NCBI GenBank assembly: GCA_037113605.1
Contig: CM073730.1
Location: forward strand, 122,504,676-122,568,675
DNA: 64,000 bases
Direction: 5' to 3'
From: Calophaca sinica
Lineage: Eukaryota > Streptophyta > Magnoliopsida > Fabales > Fabaceae
Shown piece by piece: positions 54,507 through 64,000 of this stretch (position 1 is the stretch's first letter; each line of letters begins with the position of its first letter). The translations under genes and the position numbers were made by a program. The notes beneath the pieces were generated by a model. That model was not told where the DNA came from, ran no database searches, and was given only the letters and a program-made list of their open reading frames with translations.

Positions 54507-55613
54507 AAATGAGTATGGCATAACCAAAATCCTTCAACATATGACCATGGTAGCCACGGCATATGAAACTTCAAATGATTGTCCAGAAACTATGATAGTA
54601 GAAATACTTGTCGCAGGTTTCTGTGGCCAACTCAAAGGATGGTGGGATAATTATCACACTGAAAATGAAAAACATTCAATTCTTAGTGCTATCAAAGTAG
54701 ATTATGTTGGTGCTCCCATTTTAGAAAATGAAGCAACTATCCTAGATGCTATCAATACTTTAATCTTTACAATAGCTCAACATTTCATTGGAGATCCCTC
54801 TTTAATTAAAGATCGATCTGCAGAGCTATTATCCAATCTTAGGTGTAAATCTTTAGGAGATTTTAGATGGTATAAAGATACTTTCTTAACCAGAGTTTAC
54901 ACTAGAGAAGACAGCCAACAAGCTTTCTGGAAAGAAAAATTCTTAGCTGGTCTTCCCAAATCCCTTGGCGACAAAGTTAGAGAAAAACTTAGGAGCCAAA
55001 ACCCCAATTCAGAAATTCCCTATGAGCAATTAAGTTATGGACAACTAATTGCCATAATCCAAAAGGTCGCACTCAAGATCTGTCAAGATGACAAAATCCA
55101 ACAGCAACTTGCAAAAGAGAAAGCCCAGACCCGTAGGGACTTAGGTACTTTCTGTGAACAATTTGGCTTACCCTGTGCTAAGAAGCCCGGACCTAAGCCC
55201 AAACCAAAACACCATTATGGTCCTCCCAAACCTCAATATTATAAGAAAGAGCGTTTCGTTAAAACAAAACCAAAATCTCATGACCCATTTGTCAAGAACA
55301 ATTACGAGAAAAACAATTCTCATACCAAACCTAAGAATAAAATTGTTTGTTACAAATGTGGCAAACCAGGTCACCTTAGTAGATATTGTAGTTTAGAGGG
55401 AAAAATCAAAGCCTTAAACCTTGACCAAGATATTGAGGATAAGATTAATAATTTATTAATTGGATCCTCTCAAGAAGATTATTCCACTGAAGAATCTTCT
55501 GATCAATTCTTTGAAAACCTCAATCAAATTCAAGATGATGATTTATATGAATCATCTAGTCAGGTTAATGTCTTAACTATAGAGCAAGATCTCCTTTTCG
55601 AAGCCATTAATGC
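54035..55613 (+). repeat. right arm of the pararetroviral inverted repeat
   Basis: Reverse-complementary to 51665-53242 over about 1.58 kb, with a spacer of about 0.8 kb (53243-54034). Both boundaries are sharp: CTCCTCCAAAG at the inner edge and GAAGCCATTAATGCT at the outer edge. Confidence 0.88.
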
Positions 55614-56229
55614 TATCCCTGACCCTCAAGAAAAAATGAAGTATCTTGAAAATTTAAAATCTTCTTTAGTGACTAAACCTTCTAAGAATCCTTTGGTCAC
55701 TAATAAGTTCAATCTTAAAGATACTTTTAAGAGACTAGAAAAATCTAGTGCTAAGCCGGTTACTATCCAAGACTTTCAATTTGATATCGTTAATTTAAAA
55801 TTTGAAATCAAAGAATTGAAACAAAAGCAATCTGAACATCAATTAGTCTTAGATCACTGGAAAAGTAGTTGGTTTAAGTCTGATAACGATGATCAAAATG
55901 CTGCCAAGTCTTCTTATGTGGAAGCCCAATCTGAAGCTACTGTTTCCAGTTCTCAAAAAAATGAAAATCCTTTTCAATTTGACTTAGTTGATGATTTTTT
56001 AGGAATAATCAACTATGTTAAAGTTCAAAAAATTTATATTAACATTAAAATTCTTATCGGAGAATTTGTTCTTAAGACCACAGCTCTATTTGATACCGGA
56101 GCTGACTCAAATTGTATCTTAGAAAGGTTAATTCTCACTAAGTATTTTGAAAAAACCTCTAAACAACTCAGTACTACTAATGGCCCTAAGTTAAAAATCA
56201 ATTACAATTTATCTTCTGTTATAATTTAA
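54478..56229 (+). pseudogene. pararetroviral coat-protein core, zinc knuckle and protease start
   Basis: 583 residues, overlapping the previous frame by 29 bases. About residues 20-200 form a coat/gag-like helical domain containing WWDNYHTENEKHS and DFRWYKDTFLTRVYT. A basic Lys/Pro-rich linker precedes one CCHC knuckle (CYKCGKPGHLSRYC, near residue 290). An acidic Ser/Asp-rich region and a coiled-coil-like stretch (FEIKELKQKQSEHQL) follow. An aspartic protease active site FDTGAD lies near residue 540. The frame stops at 56227-56229 and the protease continues in the next frame. This order is what pararetroviral and retroviral polyproteins share. Confidence 0.6.
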
Positions 56230-56256
56230 AACCAGGGTCTTAAGATTGAAGCCTCT

Positions 56257-57258
56257 TTGTTACTGGTTAAAAATTTAAATAATAAAGTAATTTTGGGAAC
56301 ACCGTTCATGAGATCACTTTTCCCTTATCAAACCACTGAGGATGGGATTATTACCCAGCACATGGGACAGTCTGTTATTTTCAAATTTTTGAAAACTCCC
56401 ATTATCAGAAATTTTGATATCAATCCTATCAGTTATATTAACCCAGCAAAAGAAGATTTGAGTTCAGATTTGCAGGTTATCAATTCAAGAATGAAGTTTG
56501 GAAGATATGAACTTCCAATACTTTCAACAGATTCTAATAAAGGTTTTATTCCTCCCAAAGGAATAAATCTTGACCAGATCCAAAAATGTATTCTAAATAA
56601 CCTTTGGATATCTAGAGATACAGAAGGTAAACTCGACAGCCTAAACTCTCTTGCAGTTTACTTTTCAAAAATTGAGCAAAAACCTTTAGGAAAAGCATTT
56701 TCTTGGTACGCTTTGAATAAAGGTCCAAGTCCTGGTTTATATCATAATTTTAATGATATAAAAAGGCAAATTACAAATTTTGAAAACCCTATTTTCAAAG
56801 GTTTTTACAATTATAATCATGCTTTAAATCATTTAATACAAAAGGTTGGATCTAATTTCTTTATTGATCCACAATTTCAACAAAAGAATTTTCAAAATCT
56901 AAAACTCAAGGATAAGGTCATTAACCCTCATGAAGAAAATATAAACCCTTCAAAATATGTGAATTATTTGAGCGATAAGAGTTCCGAGAGAATTCAAACA
57001 ATTGAAACCATCAATCAAACACTGTCCAGAGAGAATGAGTGTTTAACTAAAAAATATTCAATTTTGCTTAAAGACTTCAACAAATTGAGGAATTTTAGCA
57101 ACAATCTTGAAGACTTGAAGAAAAATTTTATCCTACAGACTTCTTTAATCATCAGACAATTAACAAATCATGTGGATTTTGAAGTTAATTTTTTAATCCA
57201 GAAAAAACTACACGACTCAATTTTCCAAGATTTTATTGATGCCCAAAATTGTTTTTAG
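56257..57258 (+). pseudogene. pararetroviral protease end and unassigned carboxy-terminal region
   Basis: 333 residues. The start (KVILGTPFMRSLFPY) is the second conserved block of the protease. After residue 60 the sequence does not show reverse-transcriptase motifs. It contains Asn/Phe-rich segments, then a helical, coiled-coil-like part (TIETINQTLSRENECLTKKY and onward) and ends NCF at a TAG near 57256. Either the polymerase was deleted and this is a different viral segment, or the lineage has an unusual gene order. I cannot assign the carboxy-terminal part. Confidence 0.5.
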
Positions 57259-57289
57259 GATATCTTTGAAGGAAATACTCAGGCCCAAG

Positions 57290-59570
57290 TGTAGCGACCA
57301 AAAAATCCGGAGGGATTTATTCGAGTTTAATGGAACCGCCACCAATAATTTATTTCATAGGAAAAATATTGGAAAAAACCTTTTTTGAAGAAAAGTGGTC
57401 CTTAAGACCGGATTTGGGTTCGGGAGTCGATTATGTGTAGGGAAGGTATTAGCACCCTACAACATCCTTTCGAAAAAGGTTACCTCTAATTAATTGTGCA
57501 AATTTTATTAACTTCTAAAAAAAATATTTATTTCTCTTTTATTTTAAAAAAAAAATTAACCAAGATAAAAAAAAGAGTACTTAATAAAAGCCGTTTATTT
57601 TTGCGCTTGACAGGAGTGGGCTCCTGCTCCTACGTATCTCCGGGTGCAGTGGAGAAATCAAAGGCTACGTAGTTCTTGGGTAGAAAATAGTTACGTGTTG
57701 GTTGATTTTAATTATATAAAAAGGTAGGTTTTATAGAGACCAAACAAGAAGCAATCAAGAGTGGCCCTTGTTAATAACCTTTTTTGTTTATAAAATTAAC
57801 GGTGTTCGTAATGTTCGAACGGGAAGCAATCTCGAGTGATCATTACTAGTAAAAAAAACTTAATTTTACTTTTAATAAAAAGATAGGTTTTCGTAGGGAC
57901 CAAACGAGAAGCAATCAAGAGTGGTCCTCACTAATAACCCAATTTTATTTAGAACATTAAGATACTTGTAATGACTAAACGGGAAGCAATCTCGAGTAAT
58001 CATCACTAATAAATTAATTTTCATTATTTTTATCATGTGATTTTTCAAGAAAAATAGAGTCTCAAAACTTGTATGTGTAAAATTTAGTTGAATGAAATTG
58101 CACTAGTTTGACTAGTAAAAAAAATGTGTTCATGTTTATTAAATAGATGATAAAAGACAAATGGGCTTAAGCCCAATACTTAACAAAGGCTAACTAAAAA
58201 AAAAAGTGAGTGAAATTTGAGGCCCTAAAAGGATGGATTAAAGAAAAAAAAAAAAAAAGGAGGTGGAGGGCGTAAAAAAATTGGGTGACATTTCCAAAGA
58301 AATAAAAACAAAACAAACAAACAAACTCACACACACACTAAACCTAAAACCTGACACACACATACACACACTAACACAAACAAAAGAAGAAGCAGCGCCG
58401 CTGCAAGAAAGAAAGAAAGGGAGATGAGAGGGAAGGAGGAGAAAGAGAGGGAAGAGAGAGAGAGAGGGCGAGAAGAAGAAGGAGAGGAGAGGGGGTGAGC
58501 GCGCCATGAGCTTGAGAAGGGGGGGGGAAGGAGGGGTGGTGGGGGTGGGAGAGGGGGAGAGGCGGTGGGACGAGAAAGGAGGAACAAGGGGAAGGTGAAG
58601 GAGAAGGGTGTTGATGGGGGAGGCGCGGCGAGGAGGGAACCATGAGGTTGGGATCTGAGGAAGGATCGTCCTCCTTGGAGGTGGGTCTTGTGTGCCTTGA
58701 AATGGAGAGAGGGCGTCTGAGAGGAGGAGAAAACAAAGGGGGGGGGGAGATGGTGGAGAGAGAGAGAGAAGAGAAAGTGAGAGAGTGGTGGGAGAGGGAG
58801 GAAGAAGGGGGGTGAGGGAGGCTGAGAGGGTGAGGGAGGTTTTCCCTCCTTGTCTTCTCCCTTCTTCTTTTTGTTTTTGCTTCTTCTGCGTTTGCGTTTT
58901 TTTTGTTTTGCTTCGCTTTTTTTTTTCTTTCTAGTTCTTCTCTTTTTTCTCTCAATTTTCTCTCAAATTGTTGTGTATAATTGGTACCAAGAATGAGATA
59001 TCCAATTCTGAAATTAAATGTAATTTTTTTTCCTTAAATCTCTCCCACTTCCCCCTATTCTCTACTGCTATTTATAGAAAAAACAGAGGGCTCAGTTTGT
59101 CCACTTGCAACTACAAATTGGGGCTGAAATGATGGTTACTTGCTGCAGAGTTTGAAATAACATTAATGGTTTGCTGCAGAGTTTGAAATAGCATTAATGG
59201 TTTGAAAAAATATTGCAGTGGTTTGAAAAAATTGCAATTAGCCGTAATAGCTTTTTGGAAAAAATTGTTTAGTTTGAAAAAATGTGCGTAAAAACAAAGA
59301 CTTGATGGTCGAGCGGTGCTCTTTTCTTCTTTTTTTTTTCTTCCCTGCTTCTTTTACATTTTTGCTTCTGCTTCCTCTTTTTTTTTTTTGCTTGGGCCTT
59401 TCATTTATTTTTCATTGCAATTGGGTTGAAGTTAGTCCAAATGAACTAACACAAAATACAAGCCCAATAATTATCAAATTTAGCCTGCTTCATTTTTAAA
59501 ATAAAAACACAATAAAAATAAAAATAAAAATAAATTAAAAGAGGAGAAAGGACAAAATTTGGGTATAACA
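57290..59570 (-). repeat. 3' LTR of the Tat-lineage element
   Basis: 2281 bp. On the minus strand it starts TGTTATACCCAAATTTTG and ends GGTCGCTACA (TG...CA). It contains repeated phrases around GGGAAGCAATCTCGAGT (57740-58010), and a strongly purine-skewed block at 58390-58830 full of GA/GGA runs on the plus strand. The 194-residue Ser/Pro-rich frame over that block is low-complexity and not a gene. Confidence 0.85.
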
Positions 59571-59583
59571 GCTGCCCCTCTTT
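59571..59583 (-). other. polypurine tract of the Tat-lineage element
   Basis: The minus strand reads AAAGAGGGGCAGC directly before the TGTTATACCC start of the LTR. Confidence 0.85.
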
Positions 59584-59689
59584 AGTTATATTTTATTAGA
59601 AAATGCAAACAACAATGGTTGTTATATTTTTGTCATAAAATAGAGCTAAAGATAAATACACTAATTTTGTCTTGAACTTGACGTGAGGA

Positions 59690-60430
59690 ATGACAATGAG
59701 GGATCAACGCTTGATGCGTTTAATCAGAAAGTGATAAGGAAGGATTACGGCCAGGTCAGATCTTCGACGCAATGATCGAAAAAGCGGTAATGAGTGATTA
59801 ACGCCATGCGTTTATCGTAAAACTATAAAGAAGGGTCACCGCCAGGTCCTGCATCGACGGTGATCTAAAGCAATAATGAGGGATTAACGCCGCGCGTTTA
59901 TCAAAAAAACTATAAAGAAGGATCTCCGCCAGGTCGCATGCTTGACGGTGATCGGAAAGCAATAATGAGGATTAACGCAGCGCGTTTATCAAAAAACTAT
60001 AAAGAAGGATCTCCGCCAGGTCGAATCGACGCGGTGATCGGAAAGCGATAAAGAGGGTTTGGCGTCAAATAAGGTATTGACGCGTCGATGGAAAGCAATA
60101 AAGAAGGATCGCCGCCAGGTCGATCGACACGGTGATCGGAAGGTTCGACGCCAAGTAGGGTATTGACGCGTCGATGGAAAGCAATAAAGAAGGATCAACA
60201 TCAGGTCCTGAATCGATATGTTGGTCAAAAAGCAATAATGAGGGACTACCGCCAGGTCTGCATCGACGCGGTGATCGGAAAGCAATAAAAAGGGTGATGC
60301 TCGGCGTATTTATCGAAAACTATAAAGAAGGATCTCCGCGGTCGCATACGACGGTGATCGAAAAGCAATAAAGAGTGAGCGATACTTGGCGTGTCGCTTA
60401 GAAAGCAAAATAAAGGACCAATGCTAGCGC
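59690..60430 (-). repeat. tandem repeat array in the element's 3' UTR
   Basis: About eight variable units of roughly 80-95 bp. Each contains AAAGCAATAATGAGG, a CGCGTTTATC or GACGCGTCGATGG segment and AAGAAGGATCTCCGCCAGG. Units differ by small insertions and truncations. Such arrays are typical of Tat-lineage 3' UTRs. Confidence 0.88.
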
Positions 60431-61180
60431 ATTGTTTGAAAACGAGAGTGAAGAATCAAAAATTGGTGCACGGACCAGTTGTAATAAAACGGCTAAAAGG
60501 TGGTGATATGAAGATGATGCACGGACATATGGTATGTGATGCATGTATGCAATGCGATTATTATTTTTACTGATTCCTCGTCCCGTATGATCTCTAGTGC
60601 TTAGAGATAGGGGACGGAATGAGATGCATCTGATTTAGTCATGTTATGCCTTCGATCGGGAGAGCGCGAGTTATCGATGCAGCGCTAATTATTTTTAAGG
60701 GTAATTCCTTTGCCCTTTTGAAACTTATTTGTTGAGATTTGGCGTTTCCTCGTGATTCTTAAGATGTATATAATAACCGTAATGCTTTCCCATATCATCA
60801 CATGCTTCACAATTCAGTGCCTATTATCATAAAACAACATTTTGAAATACGAGAACGGAGGTGTTTGGTATTCAAAAAAGAGTCATGTGTACAAGGACTG
60901 AAGTTACACAGACTTGAAGATACATCAAGAAAAATGCAGGAAGAAGAAAAAACAAAGAAAGACAATAACTAAGCAGATATTTTATAGTTTGTGTCTTTGT
61001 AGGAACAAATGCCAGCTTCCCATATCCATAACTTTGATTACTCATTACTCTACTTCTGAAAATATATAGAACTGCCACAGTTGGGTAAGAGCCCCTTGAT
61101 GCGTCAGCCTTCTTCAATGTCCGATTTCAGACCCTAACTTTTGCTTGGATTGCTCTTTCAAGTTTTCAATCCAACGGGTC
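60431..61180 (-). other. 3' UTR of the Tat-lineage element, no gene
   Basis: Spacer between the tandem repeat array and the end of pol. A phrase around TTTTCAATCCAACGGGTCGC / TTTTCAACCTAGCGAGCTC is present as two similar copies of about 50 bp at 61135-61235. Confidence 0.5.
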
Positions 61181-62290
61181 GCTCTAATTTTTGCCTAGGT
61201 CGCCCTTTCAGGTTTTCAACCTAGCGAGCTCACTTTTGCTTGGTTTTTATATGTTTTTCTTTTTTTTAGGCATAATAATTTTGATCGTGCATCGAGTTTA
61301 TCGGGAGCGGAGATCTTCACCGCCCATCCTTGTGAGGATTAAGGCTCCTCCAAAAAGCTTTTTCACAACATACGGACCTTCATAATTTGGAGTCCATTTT
61401 CCACGAGAATCCTTTTGGATGAGCAAAATCTTCTTGAGTACAAGGTCTCCTTCTTGGAATTCAGAGGCGAACTTTCTTTTCGTAAGCCCTCTTCATCCTC
61501 ATCTTGATATAGTTGCCCATGACATAAGGCCATCACTCTCTTTTCTTCAATGAGATTCAATTGATCCAGTAGAGCCTGAACCCATTCTCGCTTCTTCTAG
61601 TTTTGTCTCCATCAATACCCTTAACGAGGGATCTCGACTTCAATGGGAAGCAATCGCTTCCATTCCATACACCAATGAGAAAGGGGTTGCCCTGTTGAGG
61701 TGCGAATCAAGTCCGATAACCGTGCAAAGACGAAAGGGAGCATTTCGTGCGCCTCTAAATGTTACCACCATCTTTTGGACAATCTTCTTGATGTTCTTAT
61801 TTGCGGCTTCAATCGCCCCATTCATCTTTGGGCGGTATGGTGAGGAATTATGATGTTGGATCTTGAAGTCATTACACAGCTCCTTCATCATCTTGTTGTT
61901 CAAATTAGTCCCATTATCAGTGATAATCTTATTTGGCAAACCATAGCGACAGATCAAATCTCTCTTGATGAATTTGACAACCACATTTTTTGTCACACTC
62001 AAATATGAAGCCGCTTCAACCCATTTAGTGAAATAGTCGATTGCGACAAGAATGAAACGGTGTCCATTGGATGCCTTAGGTTCAATGGGTCCAATGACAT
62101 CCAATCCCCACATTGAGAAAGGCCATGGTGCTGTCAAGATGTTCAAAGAGACTGGTGGCACATGGATATTATCGGCGTAAATCTGACATTTGTGGCATTT
62201 CTTCACATAATCGAAACAATCAGTCTCCATAGACAACCAATAATAGCCAGCCCTCAAGATTTTTCTTGCCATTGCGTGCCCGTTTGCGTG
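61180..62290 (-). pseudogene. integrase of the Tat-lineage element
   Basis: The main frame (61640-62272) begins in the zinc-binding region (YVKKCHKCQIYAD). The catalytic core follows with MWGLDVIGPIEPK (first Asp), IITDNGTNLNN (second Asp) and MNGAIEAANKNIKK (Glu), so all three catalytic acids are present. A frameshift near residue 170 disturbs the next segment, and the frame resumes with NRATPFSLVYGMEAI. Downstream (61363-61560) NLIEEKRVMALCHGQLYQ and further pieces in shifted frames form the integrase carboxy-terminal region. Confidence 0.85.
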
Positions 62291-62636
62291 AGTCCCAAAG
62301 GAACCTTCATGAACCTCTCACATAATCTTTTCCGCCTCGGTCTTATCAACACACCTAAGAAGTACCATGTCATGGTTTCTCTTGTAGAGCACTTCGCCGT
62401 TTAGAAAGAATCCCATTGCCAAACGCCTTAATGCTCTTTTATCATTCTCTGAGACATTAGGAGGATATTCTCTATTCGTGATGTATCGTTTGATGTCGTA
62501 ATACCAGGGTTTGCCATCAGGCTCTCCTTCTATTGCTAGGCGGTGTCTTTGGCGGTCGTGATTCTGTATTTTTATGAGCGGTAGGCTCTCCTCGCATCGA
62601 TTTTGAACATTGATGATAGAGTAGCTGGCGCGTCCG

Positions 62637-63060
62637 CTAGCTGATTATCTTCACGCGAATGTGATGGAAGGTGACTTCATCAAACTGTTCCATCAATTCT
62701 TTGATGTAATCGTGGTAAGGAACTAATTTGGAATCTCTCGTTTCCATTCGCTTTTTAAGCGATGGATAACCAAAGCCGAGTCTCCATATACTTGAGAATC
62801 TTGACCTTTGATTCAATGGTCGCTGAATGCCCATGGCACATGCCTCATACTGCCATATTGTTTGTACAATCAAAACACAATCTTGCAAGAAATGGAATGA
62901 AATGATTTTCTGGGAAATCAGACAGCCCAATCCCATGCCCCAATGCATTAGAGGCACCACAAACAACAAGATCCATTTTTCACCATCAGGGTTTCTTTTC
63001 CTTCAAATAGAGCCATTATGTCTTCATCTGGGAAATCACACTGCATTGGTGATAGTCTTC
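62637..63060 (-). pseudogene. second, archaeal-type RNase H of the Tat-lineage element
   Basis: Across shifted frames the minus strand gives CGASNALGHGIG, PENHFIPFLARLCFDCTNNM, an AEYEAC-like segment (here QYEACAMGI), a segment matching the usual YGDSxLVI region in another frame, and HDYIKELMEQFDEVTFHHI. This is the extra RNase H that Tat-lineage elements carry between RNase H and integrase. It is heavily frameshifted. Confidence 0.7.
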
Positions 63061-63296
63061 CACAGGTTGATGAGCCAAGTATTCACTAAAGATCGCCTTT
63101 AATTGCCTTTTGGGTGACATACACAATATCATACTCAGATAACAACATTTGCCAACGAGCAATTCTTCCCGTGAGCGGGCTTTTCAAAAATATACTTGAT
63201 CGGATCCATTTTGGACACCAAACAGGTTGTATGGGATAGCATATATTGTCTCAAACGATGTGCGGCCCAGGTTAACGCCAAGCAACACGCTCGTTT

Positions 63297-63560
63297 CTAA
63301 CAATGAATACCTCGTCGCAGATTAGTGAATTTCTTGCTCAAGTAGTAAATGGCATGCTCCTTCTTACCAGATTCATCATGTTGTCCTAGCACACAACCCA
63401 TTGATTCGCCCAATCTTGTTAAGTACATGATGAGGGTCTCCCTGGCACAGGGGTACCAAAACCGGTGGATCTTGTAAGTCTTGTTTGATTTTCTCAAAAG
63501 CTTTACGGCAATTGTCATTCCATTTGGTTTCTGATTCTTACACAAAGACTTGAAAATTGG
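63297..63560 (-). pseudogene. first RNase H of the Tat-lineage element
   Basis: In pieces: a LVPLCQGDPHHV-like segment in a shifted frame, then GKKEHAIYYLSKKFT, which is the conserved entry of the retroelement RNase H in plant gypsy pol. The rest, down to about 63100, is scattered over frames. Confidence 0.65.
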
Positions 63561-63574
63561 CTCACAAGTAGCGA

Positions 63575-63973
63575 TTAGTCGGGATATAAACCTGGCGATG
63601 TCGTTCGCCTTCCCAAGAATCCACGAACTTCTTTGGTGCGAGGAGTCGGCATTTTGAGGATTGCTTTTACTTTGGCCGGATCAACTTCTATTCCCTTCTG
63701 GCTAACTATAAACCCTAGCAGCTTGCCTGACCTTACACCAAAACTACACTTAGCTGGGTTTAACCGGAGTTTATACTTCCTCAGTCGCTCAAAAAGTTTT
63801 TGTAGGTTAATGGCATGACATTCCTCTGTTTTGGATTTTACAATCATGTCATCCACATAGACCTCTATCTCTTTGTGCATCATGTCATGGAACAAAGCCA
63901 CCATTGCTCTTTGGTATGTTGCCCCAGCATTTCTTAATCCAAACGACATTACTTTGTAATGTAAAGTTCCCAT
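63575..63973 (-). pseudogene. reverse transcriptase of the Tat-lineage element, partial
   Basis: The 132-residue frame holds the palm and thumb part: VMSFGLRNAGATYQRAM, the catalytic EVYVDDMIVKS, then LRKYKLRLNPAKCSFGV and GKLLGFIVSQKGIEVDPAKV. The first Met in the frame is internal; the polymerase amino-terminus lies right of the window. The frame shifts near 63600 (GFLGRRTTSP). Confidence 0.9.
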
Positions 63974-64000
63974 AAAGTGATAAATGTGGTTTTTTCCATA

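Larger units (their letters stand above)
51665..57289 (+). mobile_element. endogenous pararetrovirus-like sequence, with an inverted partial copy
   Basis: The plus-strand copy (53243-57289) carries, in order, a region before the coat protein, a coat-protein-like domain, a CCHC zinc knuckle and an aspartic protease. This order and overall look suggest the plant family Caulimoviridae (petuvirus/florendovirus-like). A second copy of its middle part lies in opposite orientation at 51665-53242. Stops and frameshifts interrupt all frames and no reverse transcriptase is visible, so it is a defective fossil. An unusual gypsy gag-protease remains the alternative. The right edge is cut by the gypsy LTR at 57290. 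Confidence 0.6.
57290..64000 (-). mobile_element. Tat-lineage Ty3/gypsy retrotransposon, 3' part
   Basis: On the minus strand the order from the right edge is reverse transcriptase, RNase H, a second (archaeal-type) RNase H, integrase, a 3' UTR with tandem repeats, polypurine tract and LTR. A second RNase H between RNase H and integrase, and tandem repeats before the LTR, are features of the Tat lineage (Ogre/Retand-like). Pol is broken by many frameshifts. It inserted next to or into the pararetroviral sequence. The 5' half is beyond the window; the left flank is ccaag. Confidence 0.88.

Noticed and set aside
58371..58955. 194-residue Ser/Pro-rich minus-strand frame
   Set aside because: It is the translation of a purine/pyrimidine-skewed low-complexity block inside an LTR; no domain, and alternative frames are equally long.
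59690..60430. CRISPR-like regular repeats
   Set aside because: Units are long, variable and contiguous with no unique spacers of constant length, the DNA is plant nuclear, and the position is a retrotransposon 3' UTR.

Overview
This window looks like repeat-rich nuclear DNA from a dicot plant, probably a legume. It is AT-rich, has GT/AG introns, and carries plant-specific transposon families: Athila and Tat Ty3/gypsy elements, Ty1/copia, L1-type LINEs, CACTA elements with TNP2 and Ptta/PF03004 genes, Stowaway and hAT MITEs, and a probable Helitron. The legume assignment rests on the general look of the dioxygenase gene and the repeats and is an inference. I found one gene that appears intact, a three-exon 2-oxoglutarate/Fe(II) dioxygenase (17170-21390, minus strand). 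Almost everything else is transposon-derived, and most of it is broken.

Layout, left to right. 1-3855: 5' part of an Athila-like gypsy element on the minus strand (LTR, PBS, gag, protease), inserted in the end of a CACTA TNP2 gene. 3856-6664: the rest of that CACTA element, with its second gene (Ptta type), palindromic subterminal repeats and right terminus. 6665-9560: a 49-bp minisatellite and a decayed gypsy gag-pro. 9565-16830: an L1-type LINE broken by two MITEs and by a young copia element (11565-16295) with identical LTRs, a 5-bp target duplication and unusual LTR ends. 17170-21535: the dioxygenase gene, with introns full of MITEs. 21.5-29.3 kb: MITEs, a probable Helitron, and a Pack-type element carrying a polyol-transporter exon. 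29343-34051: a CACTA derivative with a TNP2 amino-terminal remnant and an ULP1-type protease gene. 34.1-36.1 kb: gypsy LTR and LINE debris. 37306 to about 46.85 kb: a second CACTA element of the first family with Ptta and TNP2 genes, a copia remnant and, near its far end, an in-frame chimera of an AVT3-like amino-acid transporter and a ZF-HD homeodomain protein. 47.1-49.6 kb: a third TNP2 pseudogene, plus strand, split by an hAT MITE. 49987-51172: a short CACTA derivative of the 29-34 kb family. 51665-57289: endogenous pararetrovirus-like sequence in which about 1.58 kb is repeated as a head-to-head inverted copy. 57290-64000: 3' part of a Tat-lineage gypsy element on the minus strand (2.28-kb LTR, PPT, tandem repeats in the 3' UTR, integrase, two RNase H domains, RT).

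There is no host operon or pathway here. The window is mainly a record of nested insertions. The points most worth following are the transporter-homeodomain chimera, the pararetroviral inverted repeat (a possible small-RNA source), the non-canonical copia LTR ends, and a 23-bp direct repeat bounding the 9.5-kb CACTA-plus-captured-genes segment.
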